Of a DNA stretch of 53,344 nucleotides, positions 26,463 through 34,449 are shown piece by piece. Both the position numbers and the translations under genes were made by a program. Numbering within the stretch: position 1 is the first letter of the stretch; every line of letters begins with the position of its first letter. Source of the DNA: Deltaproteobacteria bacterium (lineage in GTDB: Bacteria; Myxococcota_C; UBA6777); assembly GCA_002731275.1 (NCBI GenBank), contig PCBK01000074.1:1-53344 (forward strand). Direction: 5' to 3'. Under the pieces are notes generated by a model. It saw nothing but the letters and a program-made list of their open reading frames with translations. It was not told the origin of the DNA and searched no databases.

Positions 26463-26990
26463 ATGAAATCATCAGCCTCCTCCACACAAACATCTCCACC
26501 CCCGACAGATACAACACCACGAGAATACGATCTTCCGAAAGCCAGAGACCTCTTAGGGATTGGACGTAAACGTCTCATCAAGTGGTCCAAAGATGGACGA
26601 CTACCACACACACGCGATGGGATGAGCTTTACCTTTCATCGCAAAGATCTCATCCACTTCGCGCTCACACGCTGCTTACAATGTGGTGAATTACACACCA
26701 CCATCTCCACAGGTATCTATTTCTGTACCCACTGCGCAAGCTCCTTCTCGACAGACACCAAACACGTAGAGCTAGACGTTATGTGCTCCGGTATGGAGAG
26801 AACGCGGCAACAGATGTTTATGATGCGCTTACAAGACAAACAGGTGAGTGACGAAGAAGCCGTCGACGCGCTCACAGAGCGATACCAAATCAGTCGATTA
26901 CTAGCTTACCAACGCTGGTTTCGTTTTTTCCACCAAAAAGAAGGTACCCATATCATGGGATTTGGTGAGGGAGCCCAAGAAGATGAGTGA
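26463..26990 (+). CDS. MerR/excisionase-like HTH plus zinc-ribbon protein
   Basis: A 175-residue protein. The start at 26463 is preferred over TTG 26418, with a weak GAGTG upstream. Residues 22-67 look like a winged-helix/MerR-type DNA-binding unit (YDLPKARDLLGIGRKRLIKW, then FHRKDLIHFA). A zinc ribbon follows with Cys71/Cys74 and Cys88/Cys91. The C-terminal part is helical (EEAVDALTERYQISRLLAYQ). It may regulate this locus. The stop overlaps the next start by 8 bases, so the two proteins are translationally coupled. Confidence 0.68.
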   Translation: MKSSASSTQTSPPPTDTTPREYDLPKARDLLGIGRKRLIKWSKDGRLPHTRDGMSFTFHRKDLIHFALTRCLQCGELHTTISTGIYFCTHCASSFSTDTKHVELDVMCSGMERTRQQMFMMRLQDKQVSDEEAVDALTERYQISRLLAYQRWFRFFHQKEGTHIMGFGEGAQEDE

Positions 26991-28182
26991 CACCAACCTC
27001 TCCCCGCAAACGATCGAAATCCTCAAGCAAACGCCTCCTTTTGACATGCTCACAGATGAACTTTGGAACACCCTTCTTCCAACGCTCCGTCTGCGCACTT
27101 ACGATCCAGGCATCTATATCCTCAAACAACGCAAAACCAAGCACAAGTACCTCTACATCGTGATAAAAGGCTCTGTCCGCCTCATCGACAACACAACACA
27201 TAGCCTGGGGACAGAGTGCGAACCAGGCCATATATTCGGCGCAGTTGGCCTCATAGAAGGAGGTCCCCTGCCATATGGTGCCCTCGCAACAGACACGACT
27301 GAATGTCTGCTCCTCCCAGCACAGACATTCCATGAACTTTGCGAAAAAGACAAACTCTTCGCGCAAGCATTCGAAACCAATCTCGAAACCAACCATGATC
27401 TACCAAGTACCGAAGGTTGGGTGGGTGGAGTGCAAGGAAGCCCTTTCACTTTCATCCACCAAGTACAAGGTTCAGCCCCTTGGGGTTCGATGCTCGACGC
27501 AGGTACAGGACAATCTTCGCTAGGTTGGATCACACAGCTCGAAACGAGTCATTGGACCGCCATCACAAAAGATGAACCGAGGGCCGATACACTCAAAGCC
27601 GTATACGCCGACAAAATCCGCGAACAAGATCGCATTATCATTGGAGACTGGCGTGACAGCGAGTTGTGTAAAGATGAAGTCTACGACACCGTCCTCGCAG
27701 ATTACCTCCTCGGCGCAATCGAACGCTTCGCCCCTCACTTTCAGGATCAACTCTTCGAAAGACTCCGTCCCCACGTAGGCAAGCGACTCTACTTTATTGG
27801 GATCGAACCCATCCTCGAACCCGCTCCGACCATCGGTGGGCAAATCATCCAGGAGATCCATCGGCTGCGCGACCTCTGCGCGACCATGTCCTATGAACAC
27901 CCCTACAGAGAATACCCACTCCAATGGGTTCTCCGTAATCTCCCTCGTGCGGGTTTTCAAATCGAAGGCTTTCAAACCTTCCCCAAGTTGTTTGGGCTGC
28001 GCTACTTCCACGATATGCTCGATGGATGTGTTCAAGCACTCCCCAAATTTAGAGACGCAGAACTCGCTGCCTCAGTCGCAAAAGCCATCGCCCGCTACAG
28101 AAAAGAAGCCCTCAGCACTTCCTACCTCCACTTTGGCGTCCAAATCAGCAAAGACTACGTTGTCGTCGCCAAACCTGTTTGA
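26983..28182 (+). CDS. Cyclic-nucleotide-binding-like domain fused to a class I methyltransferase
   Basis: A 399-residue protein; ATG 26983 lies in ATGAGTGA, overlapping the previous stop. Residues 15-130 form a CNB/CAP_ED-like beta barrel (YILKQRKTKHKYLYIVIKGS). The phosphate-binding cassette is FGAVGLIEGGPLPYGA (85-100), lacking the Glu and Arg that bind cAMP, so the ligand may differ or be absent. Residues 168-340 are a SAM-dependent methyltransferase: motif I MLDAGTGQSSLG, then DRIIIGDWRDS and YDTVLADYLLGAIERFAP. No DNA-binding domain follows. It may modify the product or carrier of the neighbouring pathway; that is inference. Confidence 0.78.
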   Translation: MSDTNLSPQTIEILKQTPPFDMLTDELWNTLLPTLRLRTYDPGIYILKQRKTKHKYLYIVIKGSVRLIDNTTHSLGTECEPGHIFGAVGLIEGGPLPYGALATDTTECLLLPAQTFHELCEKDKLFAQAFETNLETNHDLPSTEGWVGGVQGSPFTFIHQVQGSAPWGSMLDAGTGQSSLGWITQLETSHWTAITKDEPRADTLKAVYADKIREQDRIIIGDWRDSELCKDEVYDTVLADYLLGAIERFAPHFQDQLFERLRPHVGKRLYFIGIEPILEPAPTIGGQIIQEIHRLRDLCATMSYEHPYREYPLQWVLRNLPRAGFQIEGFQTFPKLFGLRYFHDMLDGCVQALPKFRDAELAASVAKAIARYRKEALSTSYLHFGVQISKDYVVVAKPV

Positions 28183-28204
28183 TCAACCCACATACACAGA
28201 TATT

Positions 28205-29330
28205 TTGCTTGAAATCAGATCCGGCGGACGTTGCACCAGCGGGCGGCCGCTGGACCCCGGTTGAACCCCTTCGGGGTTGTGGCTCTACCGTCTACAACGC
28301 TCTTCTTGGAGAGGCTTTTCTTCGTGGCTTATTTGCTTCGTGCGCTTGCAATCATCCGCCTCAACAAACTCTCCACCCTGTCGCTTCGCGACTTCCCTCC
28401 TCTCAAGCCTTTCGACAGGAGGGACCAACCAGCCGATATGCACGGGGTTTCGCTAGAAATCTGATCCGGCAGACGTTGCACTTGCGTCCAAAGCAAAGCT
28501 GTCCTATGAGGACGTTTGCTCCGTGCGCTTTGCAACATATGCCTCAACAAACCTCACAATCCCCCAACCCCTTTCTCTCCAGCCTTGGGAGAAAAAGGGG
28601 GGTTTTAGCCGATATATACGGGGGATACTTGAATGTTGATCCGGCGGACGTTGCACTTGTGTCTCCGCAAACTCCCCTGATTCCACCAAATCATCCCCTT
28701 CTTTCTGGCGGATATAGCAAGGCCATATCCTTTTAAGGCTCGATTGCTTGCGGATTTGCAGTGGGTTTTTTGCGTCTTCACTTGCAATCATCCGCCTCAA
28801 CAAACTCTCCACCCTGTCGCTTCGCGACATCCCTCCTCTCAACCCTTTCGAGAGGAGGGACCATTTACCCGATATATACGAAGATTGAGGTCGGACACAA
28901 GGCCCGACCCTACTGAGATCCGACCGATATATACCGGCTTATCGGCCACCCAGATCTACTAACATCCATCCGATATACACGGGGTTATAGATCGAACTCC
29001 AGGGGCGTTTATGCTGATAGCCGTCTGATATACGCGGGTTTTTCGTTTGTATCGCGATATATCGTTTGATGTGCATCGCTCCCCTTGCCAACGTAGTTGA
29101 ATAGCAGGGGGAGCTGGACGACCGAAGGTCGGACTGAGGGGGTCTTGCATCGCTCCCCTTGTCAACGAAGTTGAACAGCAGGGGGATTTGGCCGACGAAG
29201 TCTGTCTGAGGGGGTCTTGCAGCCTTTTCTGTATGCATCGCTCCCCTTATCGACCAAAGCAAAGCGCAGGTCGAACAGGGGAAACTGGCGGGTGAAGCCC
29301 GCCTAATAGGGTCTTGCGCTCTCCCCTAAA
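28205..29330. repeat. REP-like hairpin repeat field
   Basis: About 1.1 kb with no gene. Modules: GATCCGGCRGACGTTGCA at 28218, 28462 and 28636; hairpins CCAGCG/CGCTGG (28236-28253) and AACCCC-TTC-GGGGTT (28264-28278); the GTCGC-TTC-GCGAC hairpin plus 10-bp CCCTCCTCTC stem at 28380-28413 and again at 28816-28859; an imperfect stem CCCCTTTCTCTCC...GAGAAAAAGGGG near 28569-28601. Three tandem GCATCGCTCCCCTT modules start near 29073, 29147 and 29235. A CCGATATAYACGG motif recurs six times between modules. The left window edge holds the same elements. Confidence 0.85.
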
Positions 29331-29332
29331 CG

Positions 29333-29370
29333 AAAAAAGGGAGCCAACAGTTTTGTTGACTCCCTTTTTT
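29333..29370 (-). terminator. Rho-independent terminator of the Met/Gln-rich protein gene
   Basis: A 17-bp stem AAAAAAGGGAGCCAACA / TGTTGACTCCCTTTTTT with one mismatch and a 4-base loop. On the minus strand it reads into a T run about 30 bases after the stop at 29400. It marks the border with the repeat field. Confidence 0.85.
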
Positions 29371-29399
29371 CAGAGGGGGGTATGTGAATCACATGGTCC

Positions 29400-30404
29400 T
29401 TAGCGGACGGGAATGCGGTTCATCATGGGGTTTTGTTGGGTGAAGTTGTACATGCTGGAGAGTTGTTGCAGCATTTGGAACATCTGCTGCATGATTTGCA
29501 TTTGGGACTGTGCTTGTTGGGCATTTGCAGGCATTTGTGCCAGTTGGTTGCCAGTCACAGTTTGTGGTTGCAAGAAGTTATTGATAGGCGCGAGGTGGTT
29601 TGCGTTACCTTGCGCGACCTGACCGGGGGTGGGCTTGGCTCCACCTTTGGTGATTGCATCGAAGTTTCCACCAGCTGAGAGTGTGGGACCTTCAATTTTC
29701 ATCGCGCTACCGCCTGATTTCCAGGCAGCGTTTCCTTTTGAGTAGTTGCTCATTGTCGCAACATCACCACCAGTCGTGACAACCTGGAAGGAGTCGATGT
29801 TGTTGCCTTTGGAGTTGGCTTTCATGTTGAGCTGTGTTCCATCGGGAAGAGTAATGGAGCCACCTTTTTGGAGATCTTTCAGGGGCACCTTCATGAGAGC
29901 TTTTTTGCCCTTGTCACCTTGTGCGTGGATCTCGATTTGGGGAGGAGCGGAGCAACGGTTGACGTCGACGGTGAAGAAGTTTCCTTCAGAACCTTTGACT
30001 TGGAGTTGACCGTGTCCTTTGTCAGTGATGGTGGTATCACCAACGTTCAATGTGTTTTCAACGCCTTTTTTGAAACCACAGTGTTTCAAGTCAGTGGAGC
30101 TGATGTTCATTTGGGGGGATGGTGGGAGCATACCAGTGGTTCCCATCATACCGAAGCCACCTTGCTCAGGTCCGTTTGTTCCCATTTTGGGAGCGTTTGC
30201 TTCAAAGAAGGGTTGTCCGAAGCCCATGACAAAGAAACCAGCTTGGGAGGGGTTTTGCAGTGCTGAAGTGCCTGCGGGAGGCTCTTCGCCGGCTTTGGCG
30301 CTTTGGTTTTGTGGAGCTGGGGGTACAACAGGAGCAGGAGAACTTGAAATACCGTGTCCAGCGTGGAATTGGGCTTGCATCATGGAAGTATAGAAAAATT
30401 TCAT
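29400..30404 (-). CDS. Hypothetical Gly/Pro/Met/Gln-rich protein
   Basis: A 334-residue protein preceded by AAGGAGATGACCC. There is no signal peptide. Residues 1-110 are low in order (Pro, Gly, Ala, Gln, Met). Residues about 115-235 look like a compact beta domain (GDTTITDKGHGQLQVKG; GGSITLPDGTQLNMKA; FQVVTTGGDVATMSN). The last 50 are a Gln/Met-rich helix (QMQIMQQMFQMLQQLSSMYN). I do not recognise the family. The beta part is loosely like domains found in some type III-secreted proteins, but this is an impression only. It could be an exported or structural protein using a non-classical route. Confidence 0.65.
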   Translation of the reverse strand: MKFFYTSMMQAQFHAGHGISSSPAPVVPPAPQNQSAKAGEEPPAGTSALQNPSQAGFFVMGFGQPFFEANAPKMGTNGPEQGGFGMMGTTGMLPPSPQMNISSTDLKHCGFKKGVENTLNVGDTTITDKGHGQLQVKGSEGNFFTVDVNRCSAPPQIEIHAQGDKGKKALMKVPLKDLQKGGSITLPDGTQLNMKANSKGNNIDSFQVVTTGGDVATMSNYSKGNAAWKSGGSAMKIEGPTLSAGGNFDAITKGGAKPTPGQVAQGNANHLAPINNFLQPQTVTGNQLAQMPANAQQAQSQMQIMQQMFQMLQQLSSMYNFTQQNPMMNRIPVR

Positions 30405-30717
30405 GGGTCATCTCCTTCGATTTGAAAGTTTGTTGTTTTGGAACAATTCAAAAATCTATGAAAAAACAAAAACAAAAATGAAATGCTTTTTGGTATCAAC
30501 TACGTCCTTAATTGATTCACTCATATTATCGGAAAACCTTCACTGCGGTTTCCCCCTTTTTGCGTTTTTTTTGAATTTATTTTTTTCATCAATCATTTCA
30601 GAACTTTGCATTGCCATTTTTGCACCCAAAAATCCACATCGCGACAAAAAACCACACCCGATCACTGCAACGATCTCCCTTTTGTTGTCTCGATCCCCTC
30701 CATCGATCTCAATCACC
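30405..30717. other. AT-rich intergenic region
   Basis: About 310 bases with long A and T runs, much more AT-rich than the neighbours. It should hold the promoter of the gene starting at 30404. Open frames here overlap real genes antisense and look spurious. Confidence 0.45.
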
Positions 30718-31752
30718 TTACACAATGAGATCTTGAAGCATTCCAAACACCCGTTTCTTTTCACATTGAAGCCAGGAGTTGTCACTAGGTTCCTCTGGCA
30801 AGCTGGCGATTCCATCGACAAGCGCAGATGTTAAGCAGTCATGACAGGACTGTAATCCACGCCGAAGAGCATCCCACTGAACAGCACGTCGATACAAAAA
30901 AGTACGATGGGTACTTTTTCCCCAAGGCACATCTCTCCCGTGTTCCAGGTGCTCTGGCCATCCATCATCCACCAATGCGCGTGAGCATATCTTCGATAAA
31001 GCCGTATACACAGAGAATCCCGGGTAGGACGCATCGAAGACATCGTACTCACACTGTCGATCGCGTAACAACGCCTCAGCCTTCAAAGACTCACCCCGCT
31101 CGTGCAGCTCGACACAAAACAACAGGGGTCCATGCCCTATGTAACATTCAGCCAGCCCCTCCAGAAGATGATCGAACCACGCAAAGATCGGCATCCCCAA
31201 AGAAGGAGGATATGCGGAGAGCTTTTGCAAAAGCGGCTCCTTGTACGCGATCTCTGTGTTGGTCATGATGTGACCCCATTCATGCGCAAGATTGACCTCC
31301 TGACGCCAACGGAGCAATGCTTTGGGCCCAGAAAAACAAGAACAAACAGCAAGAAAGGACTGTTTGCCTACCGCAATCTCCGCCTGTAATACCTTCTCAT
31401 ACTCACTGTGTCGTATGTATATATCGAGGTCGTCTTCAAGCTGAAGCAAAATCGTATCGGCTTTCAAGTTGCCAATGTGAAAGAGTTCTTCCTCCACAAA
31501 CCAAACAGGTAACCCTTCAAGACGTTGCTGCAAGAAGACTGTAGCAGGCTGCCTTCTTGAGGTCCGACAAACAAGTACGATAAGTTGGGGAGCAAAGAAC
31601 CAGAGCAGGTGAAAGGTCTCGTCCTCTTCGAGGAGCTGTCGACGAAACGTGGACAATGTGTGCTGAAGTTGGTTGTGCTGTGTTTCGTCAGTGGGATCGA
31701 GAGCACGAAGTGCAGGTAGGCGCGCAAGGAGTGAGGCGTATATGTTGTTCAT
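30718..31752 (-). CDS. Predicted zinc metallopeptidase (HExxH)
   Basis: A 344-residue protein with no signal peptide. VNLAHEWGHIMTN carries the zinc motif HExxH (His157-Glu158-His161). A third ligand is likely Glu198 or Glu202 in HLLEGLAECYIG, about 40 residues on, as in gluzincin-type peptidases. The rest is not recognised; Cys residues are scattered. It begins 2 bases after the TPR gene stop and is the last gene of the radical SAM operon. The substrate is unknown. Confidence 0.68.
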   Translation of the reverse strand: MNNIYASLLARLPALRALDPTDETQHNQLQHTLSTFRRQLLEEDETFHLLWFFAPQLIVLVCRTSRRQPATVFLQQRLEGLPVWFVEEELFHIGNLKADTILLQLEDDLDIYIRHSEYEKVLQAEIAVGKQSFLAVCSCFSGPKALLRWRQEVNLAHEWGHIMTNTEIAYKEPLLQKLSAYPPSLGMPIFAWFDHLLEGLAECYIGHGPLLFCVELHERGESLKAEALLRDRQCEYDVFDASYPGFSVYTALSKICSRALVDDGWPEHLEHGRDVPWGKSTHRTFLYRRAVQWDALRRGLQSCHDCLTSALVDGIASLPEEPSDNSWLQCEKKRVFGMLQDLIV

Positions 31753-31754
31753 CG

Positions 31755-32297
31755 TTACGAAAACTTCAGAATACCTTTGTATTCATCGGTGAGTGTGCCA
31801 CCCTTTTCCGCAACTTGTTGTGCGCTCGCGATGATACCGAGGACTTTTTGTGTATCCGCGCTTTTGACTTCGGGATCGAGCTCTGTCACTTTTTTGAAGT
31901 CGGCGATCGCCTCTTCCATATTGCCAGAGGAGATGTAGCACTCACCTCGCATACGAAGTGCGTAGAGGTTTTCAGTTTCATCTTCATCTTCAAGGACGCG
32001 AGTGAAGAGCTCAATGGCCTGTGGGTAATGCTTTTGCTGTGCGTAAATGGAGCCAAGCCCAAGCATCGCCTGAACATTGATGGGAACCATCGCATGGATA
32101 CCTTCGTAAAGGGCACGAGACTCAGGGAGCTTCCCTTGTTCGAGGAGAGAATATGCCAAGTTGATCAAGTTTTTGATATCGAACTCGGAGTACCCAAGGG
32201 CTGCACCAAGGTTGATACCTTGTGGATTGCGAAGCCACATCTTGAGGTTATCGAGGGCTTCTTCTTGAAGGGGGGTGAGTTTTTTTTCTTTGGCCAT
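31755..32297 (-). CDS. TPR protein resembling SycD/LcrH chaperones
   Basis: A 180-residue all-helical protein with about three tetratricopeptide repeats (NLINLAYSLLEQGKLPESRA; AMLGLGSIYAQQKHYPQAIE; RMRGECYISSGNMEEAIADF). The order and the leading LGYSEFDIKNLINLAYSLL resemble the SycD/LcrH class of type III secretion chaperones. No type III secretion gene is seen in the window, so a general TPR adaptor is equally possible. It lies 6 bases after the AhpD-like gene and 2 bases before the peptidase gene in one operon. Confidence 0.75.
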   Translation of the reverse strand: MAKEKKLTPLQEEALDNLKMWLRNPQGINLGAALGYSEFDIKNLINLAYSLLEQGKLPESRALYEGIHAMVPINVQAMLGLGSIYAQQKHYPQAIELFTRVLEDEDETENLYALRMRGECYISSGNMEEAIADFKKVTELDPEVKSADTQKVLGIIASAQQVAEKGGTLTDEYKGILKFS

Positions 32298-32303
32298 TGG
32301 CTT

Positions 32304-32858
32304 CTATTCTCCTGTATTGGGAAGGGAACAAAACCCTTGAGATTGGATACCAAGTGAGTGATTGATCACGTTATAAAACGTTTCGACTGCAATTTGTGCA
32401 GTGAGTTCGATCATTTGAGGTTCGGAGAAGTGCTCTTTCATCTTCGCGAACAACGCATCGGAGACTTCCATACGCGCTGAAGCATCGGTAAATTGAAGAA
32501 TGAGCTGCTCTTCATCACTCCAGCTCGCTTGTTCAAGGGCATTGGGATGTGAGAGTGCCTGAATTTTATCAGAAGTCAAGCCTTCTTTTTGTGCCCTCGC
32601 GGTCCCACTATCGATGCAAAACGCACACTTGTTGAGTTGCGCCACACGCAATTTGGCGATCAACTTGAGTGGCATGGGCAGCTCGCCTTCGTGAAACTCA
32701 ATACTCCCAAGCCCAGCAACGTTGCTGACAAAAGAAGGGATTTGTGCCAACGCACGGGCTGTGTAGGGGACAGCGCCGTACGACTTCTCCATTTGACCAA
32801 ACATACGCCGCAACAATCGATCCGCGCCTTCAACTTCGACCAATTCGACTCTAGACAT
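32304..32858 (-). CDS. AhpD-like carboxymuconolactone decarboxylase-family protein
   Basis: A 184-residue helical protein with the CMD/AhpD redox motif NKCAFCIDSGTARAQKEGL (Cys78, Cys81; acid and His/Lys relay region following). Family members are disulfide reductases or peroxidase partners. The ATG overlaps the TGA of the radical SAM gene (TGATG), so it is translationally coupled; TTG 32861 is the alternative. The link to a radical SAM enzyme suggests a redox or antioxidant service role, which is inference. Confidence 0.83.
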   Translation of the reverse strand: MSRVELVEVEGADRLLRRMFGQMEKSYGAVPYTARALAQIPSFVSNVAGLGSIEFHEGELPMPLKLIAKLRVAQLNKCAFCIDSGTARAQKEGLTSDKIQALSHPNALEQASWSDEEQLILQFTDASARMEVSDALFAKMKEHFSEPQMIELTAQIAVETFYNVINHSLGIQSQGFCSLPNTGE

Positions 32859-34324
32859 CAAGCCTCCTCTACCTGACTGTTGACAGCTTCGGGACCCATC
32901 GGCTGGTTCTCTTCGGGGAAGAGGAGGTCGACCGTCCGGCCCTGCTGCTCCAACTCTTTGCGTTTTTTACGGTGCGCGCGGATGACACTGAAGAATTTGC
33001 GGGCCTGTGCGATCTTCTCGGCCTCAGGCTTCTCTTGCTCCGCGGCAAACAGTGATTGGAGGTATTTTTCGTGGGGCAGCTTGAAAAACTCCTCGTAAAA
33101 CTCTTCGATCGGAAGCTTCGTGGGGACGACAGCGTGCATCAAGTCATAATGCCCCCAATTTCTCGACGTCAGGATATTCTCTCTGTCCAACTTATCGAAC
33201 AAAGGTGTCCCTGGAAGCGGTGTCAGGATCGTGAATGTGGGGGTCGCAAGCTCTGCTTCTTCGACAAACTGCTTCACCCGCGCAAAGTCCTCATGTGTGT
33301 AGTCCGGTCGGATCACGATCTGCGCTGCGATCTTCACACCAAGGCGCTGCAACAGGCGAATGGCACCCCAGTTGTTTTTGACCGTGTTTGATTTGTTGTA
33401 GTCGCTGAGATCACCCTCCATAAAAGACTCAAATCCAACGAGCGCCAATGCCAGTCCAGCATCAGCCCATCGCTCCACAAGGTCTTGATTGCGCATGATG
33501 GAGTCCGAACGAATGTACATGAAGTAATTGCGGTCATTCAGTCCAGCTTCCTCGATTTTCTCGACCAAAAGCGTCATTCGTTTGCGATCGATCAGCGCCT
33601 CATCATCCGTGAAGAAGATATTGGGTTCATTGAGCGCAGCGATCTCCTCAACGACCTTCTCGATCTCTCGTGTGAGATACCTGCCGTCAGTGAAGGGCCA
33701 CAGAGAACAAAAGTTACATCGATATGGACACCCTACAGTACTTCGGACCGAGGCGATCGGCTTCATCAACTTGTCGTGATATTCGGAACGGTGCGCTTGT
33801 ACAAGATCACGTGCAGGGCCGGGATAGTCGTCGAGACGAGGCTGTGGTCGTGAAGCAGTCAAGACCTGACCGTCTCCTCCTGGATAAGCGATCCCTGCGA
33901 TATCATCGAGAGGCTTATCTTTCTCGATGTGCTGGATCAACTCTCGGAAGGAAAAGACGCCCTCCCCTATCACAACAGAGTCGATGGTGTCGGGACGATA
34001 AAAGTCAAAGGGGCGAAATTTCGCGTGGTGCCCGCCAACGACGACGTGTGTCTTGTCATTTTTGGCTTTGATGCGCTGGGAAAAATCGTAGACAGTCGGG
34101 ACATCTGGAGAGTCCGCGGTTAAGCCGACAACATCAGGCTTGTACTCTTCGAGAAGATCTTCGAGTTGGGTCTCACGATCCATACGAAAATCTTGAATAC
34201 GTACATCGTGTTGGTCCCTGACCGCACCGGCGAGATACTCAAGTCCGAGAGGCTCGTAAATAAAAACATCATCTCCACCGATTACATCGGGGTTTCCGGG
34301 AGGTGTAATCAACAAGACTTTCAT
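32858..34324 (-). CDS. Cobalamin-binding radical SAM enzyme
   Basis: A 488-residue protein starting at 34324 after AAAGGAGCTGAG. Residues 1-140 are a B12-binding Rossmann domain (MKVLLITPP; EPLGLEYLAGAVRD; VVVGGHHAKF; VVIGEGVFSFRELI). The radical SAM cluster motif is VGCPYRCNFCSLW (Cys199, Cys203, Cys206), followed by NIFFTDDEALIDRKRM, LALALVGFES and FTILTPLPGTPLFD. The overall pattern is close to class B methylases such as HpnR (hopanoid C-3 methylation) and to BchE. The substrate cannot be named. It leads an operon with AhpD-like, TPR and peptidase genes. Confidence 0.87.
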   Translation of the reverse strand: MKVLLITPPGNPDVIGGDDVFIYEPLGLEYLAGAVRDQHDVRIQDFRMDRETQLEDLLEEYKPDVVGLTADSPDVPTVYDFSQRIKAKNDKTHVVVGGHHAKFRPFDFYRPDTIDSVVIGEGVFSFRELIQHIEKDKPLDDIAGIAYPGGDGQVLTASRPQPRLDDYPGPARDLVQAHRSEYHDKLMKPIASVRSTVGCPYRCNFCSLWPFTDGRYLTREIEKVVEEIAALNEPNIFFTDDEALIDRKRMTLLVEKIEEAGLNDRNYFMYIRSDSIMRNQDLVERWADAGLALALVGFESFMEGDLSDYNKSNTVKNNWGAIRLLQRLGVKIAAQIVIRPDYTHEDFARVKQFVEEAELATPTFTILTPLPGTPLFDKLDRENILTSRNWGHYDLMHAVVPTKLPIEEFYEEFFKLPHEKYLQSLFAAEQEKPEAEKIAQARKFFSVIRAHRKKRKELEQQGRTVDLLFPEENQPMGPEAVNSQVEEA

Positions 34325-34449
34325 CTCAGCTCCTTTCAAAAGGCCCACATCATTGGAAGGGTTTCCAGATCGCATTGTATACCATCGGCAAAACTGCCGA
34401 CGATGTTGTCAACAACTTCCGATGAAAGTGAAAGTATAGGCGAATATCG

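Noticed and set aside
28179-29262. Several 60-185 residue frames in the repeat field
   Set aside because: They translate REP-like hairpins; frames exist on both strands and have no ribosome sites.
29400-32297. Type III secretion locus
   Set aside because: Only a chaperone-like TPR protein and a signal-less protein are seen; no injectisome component is present.
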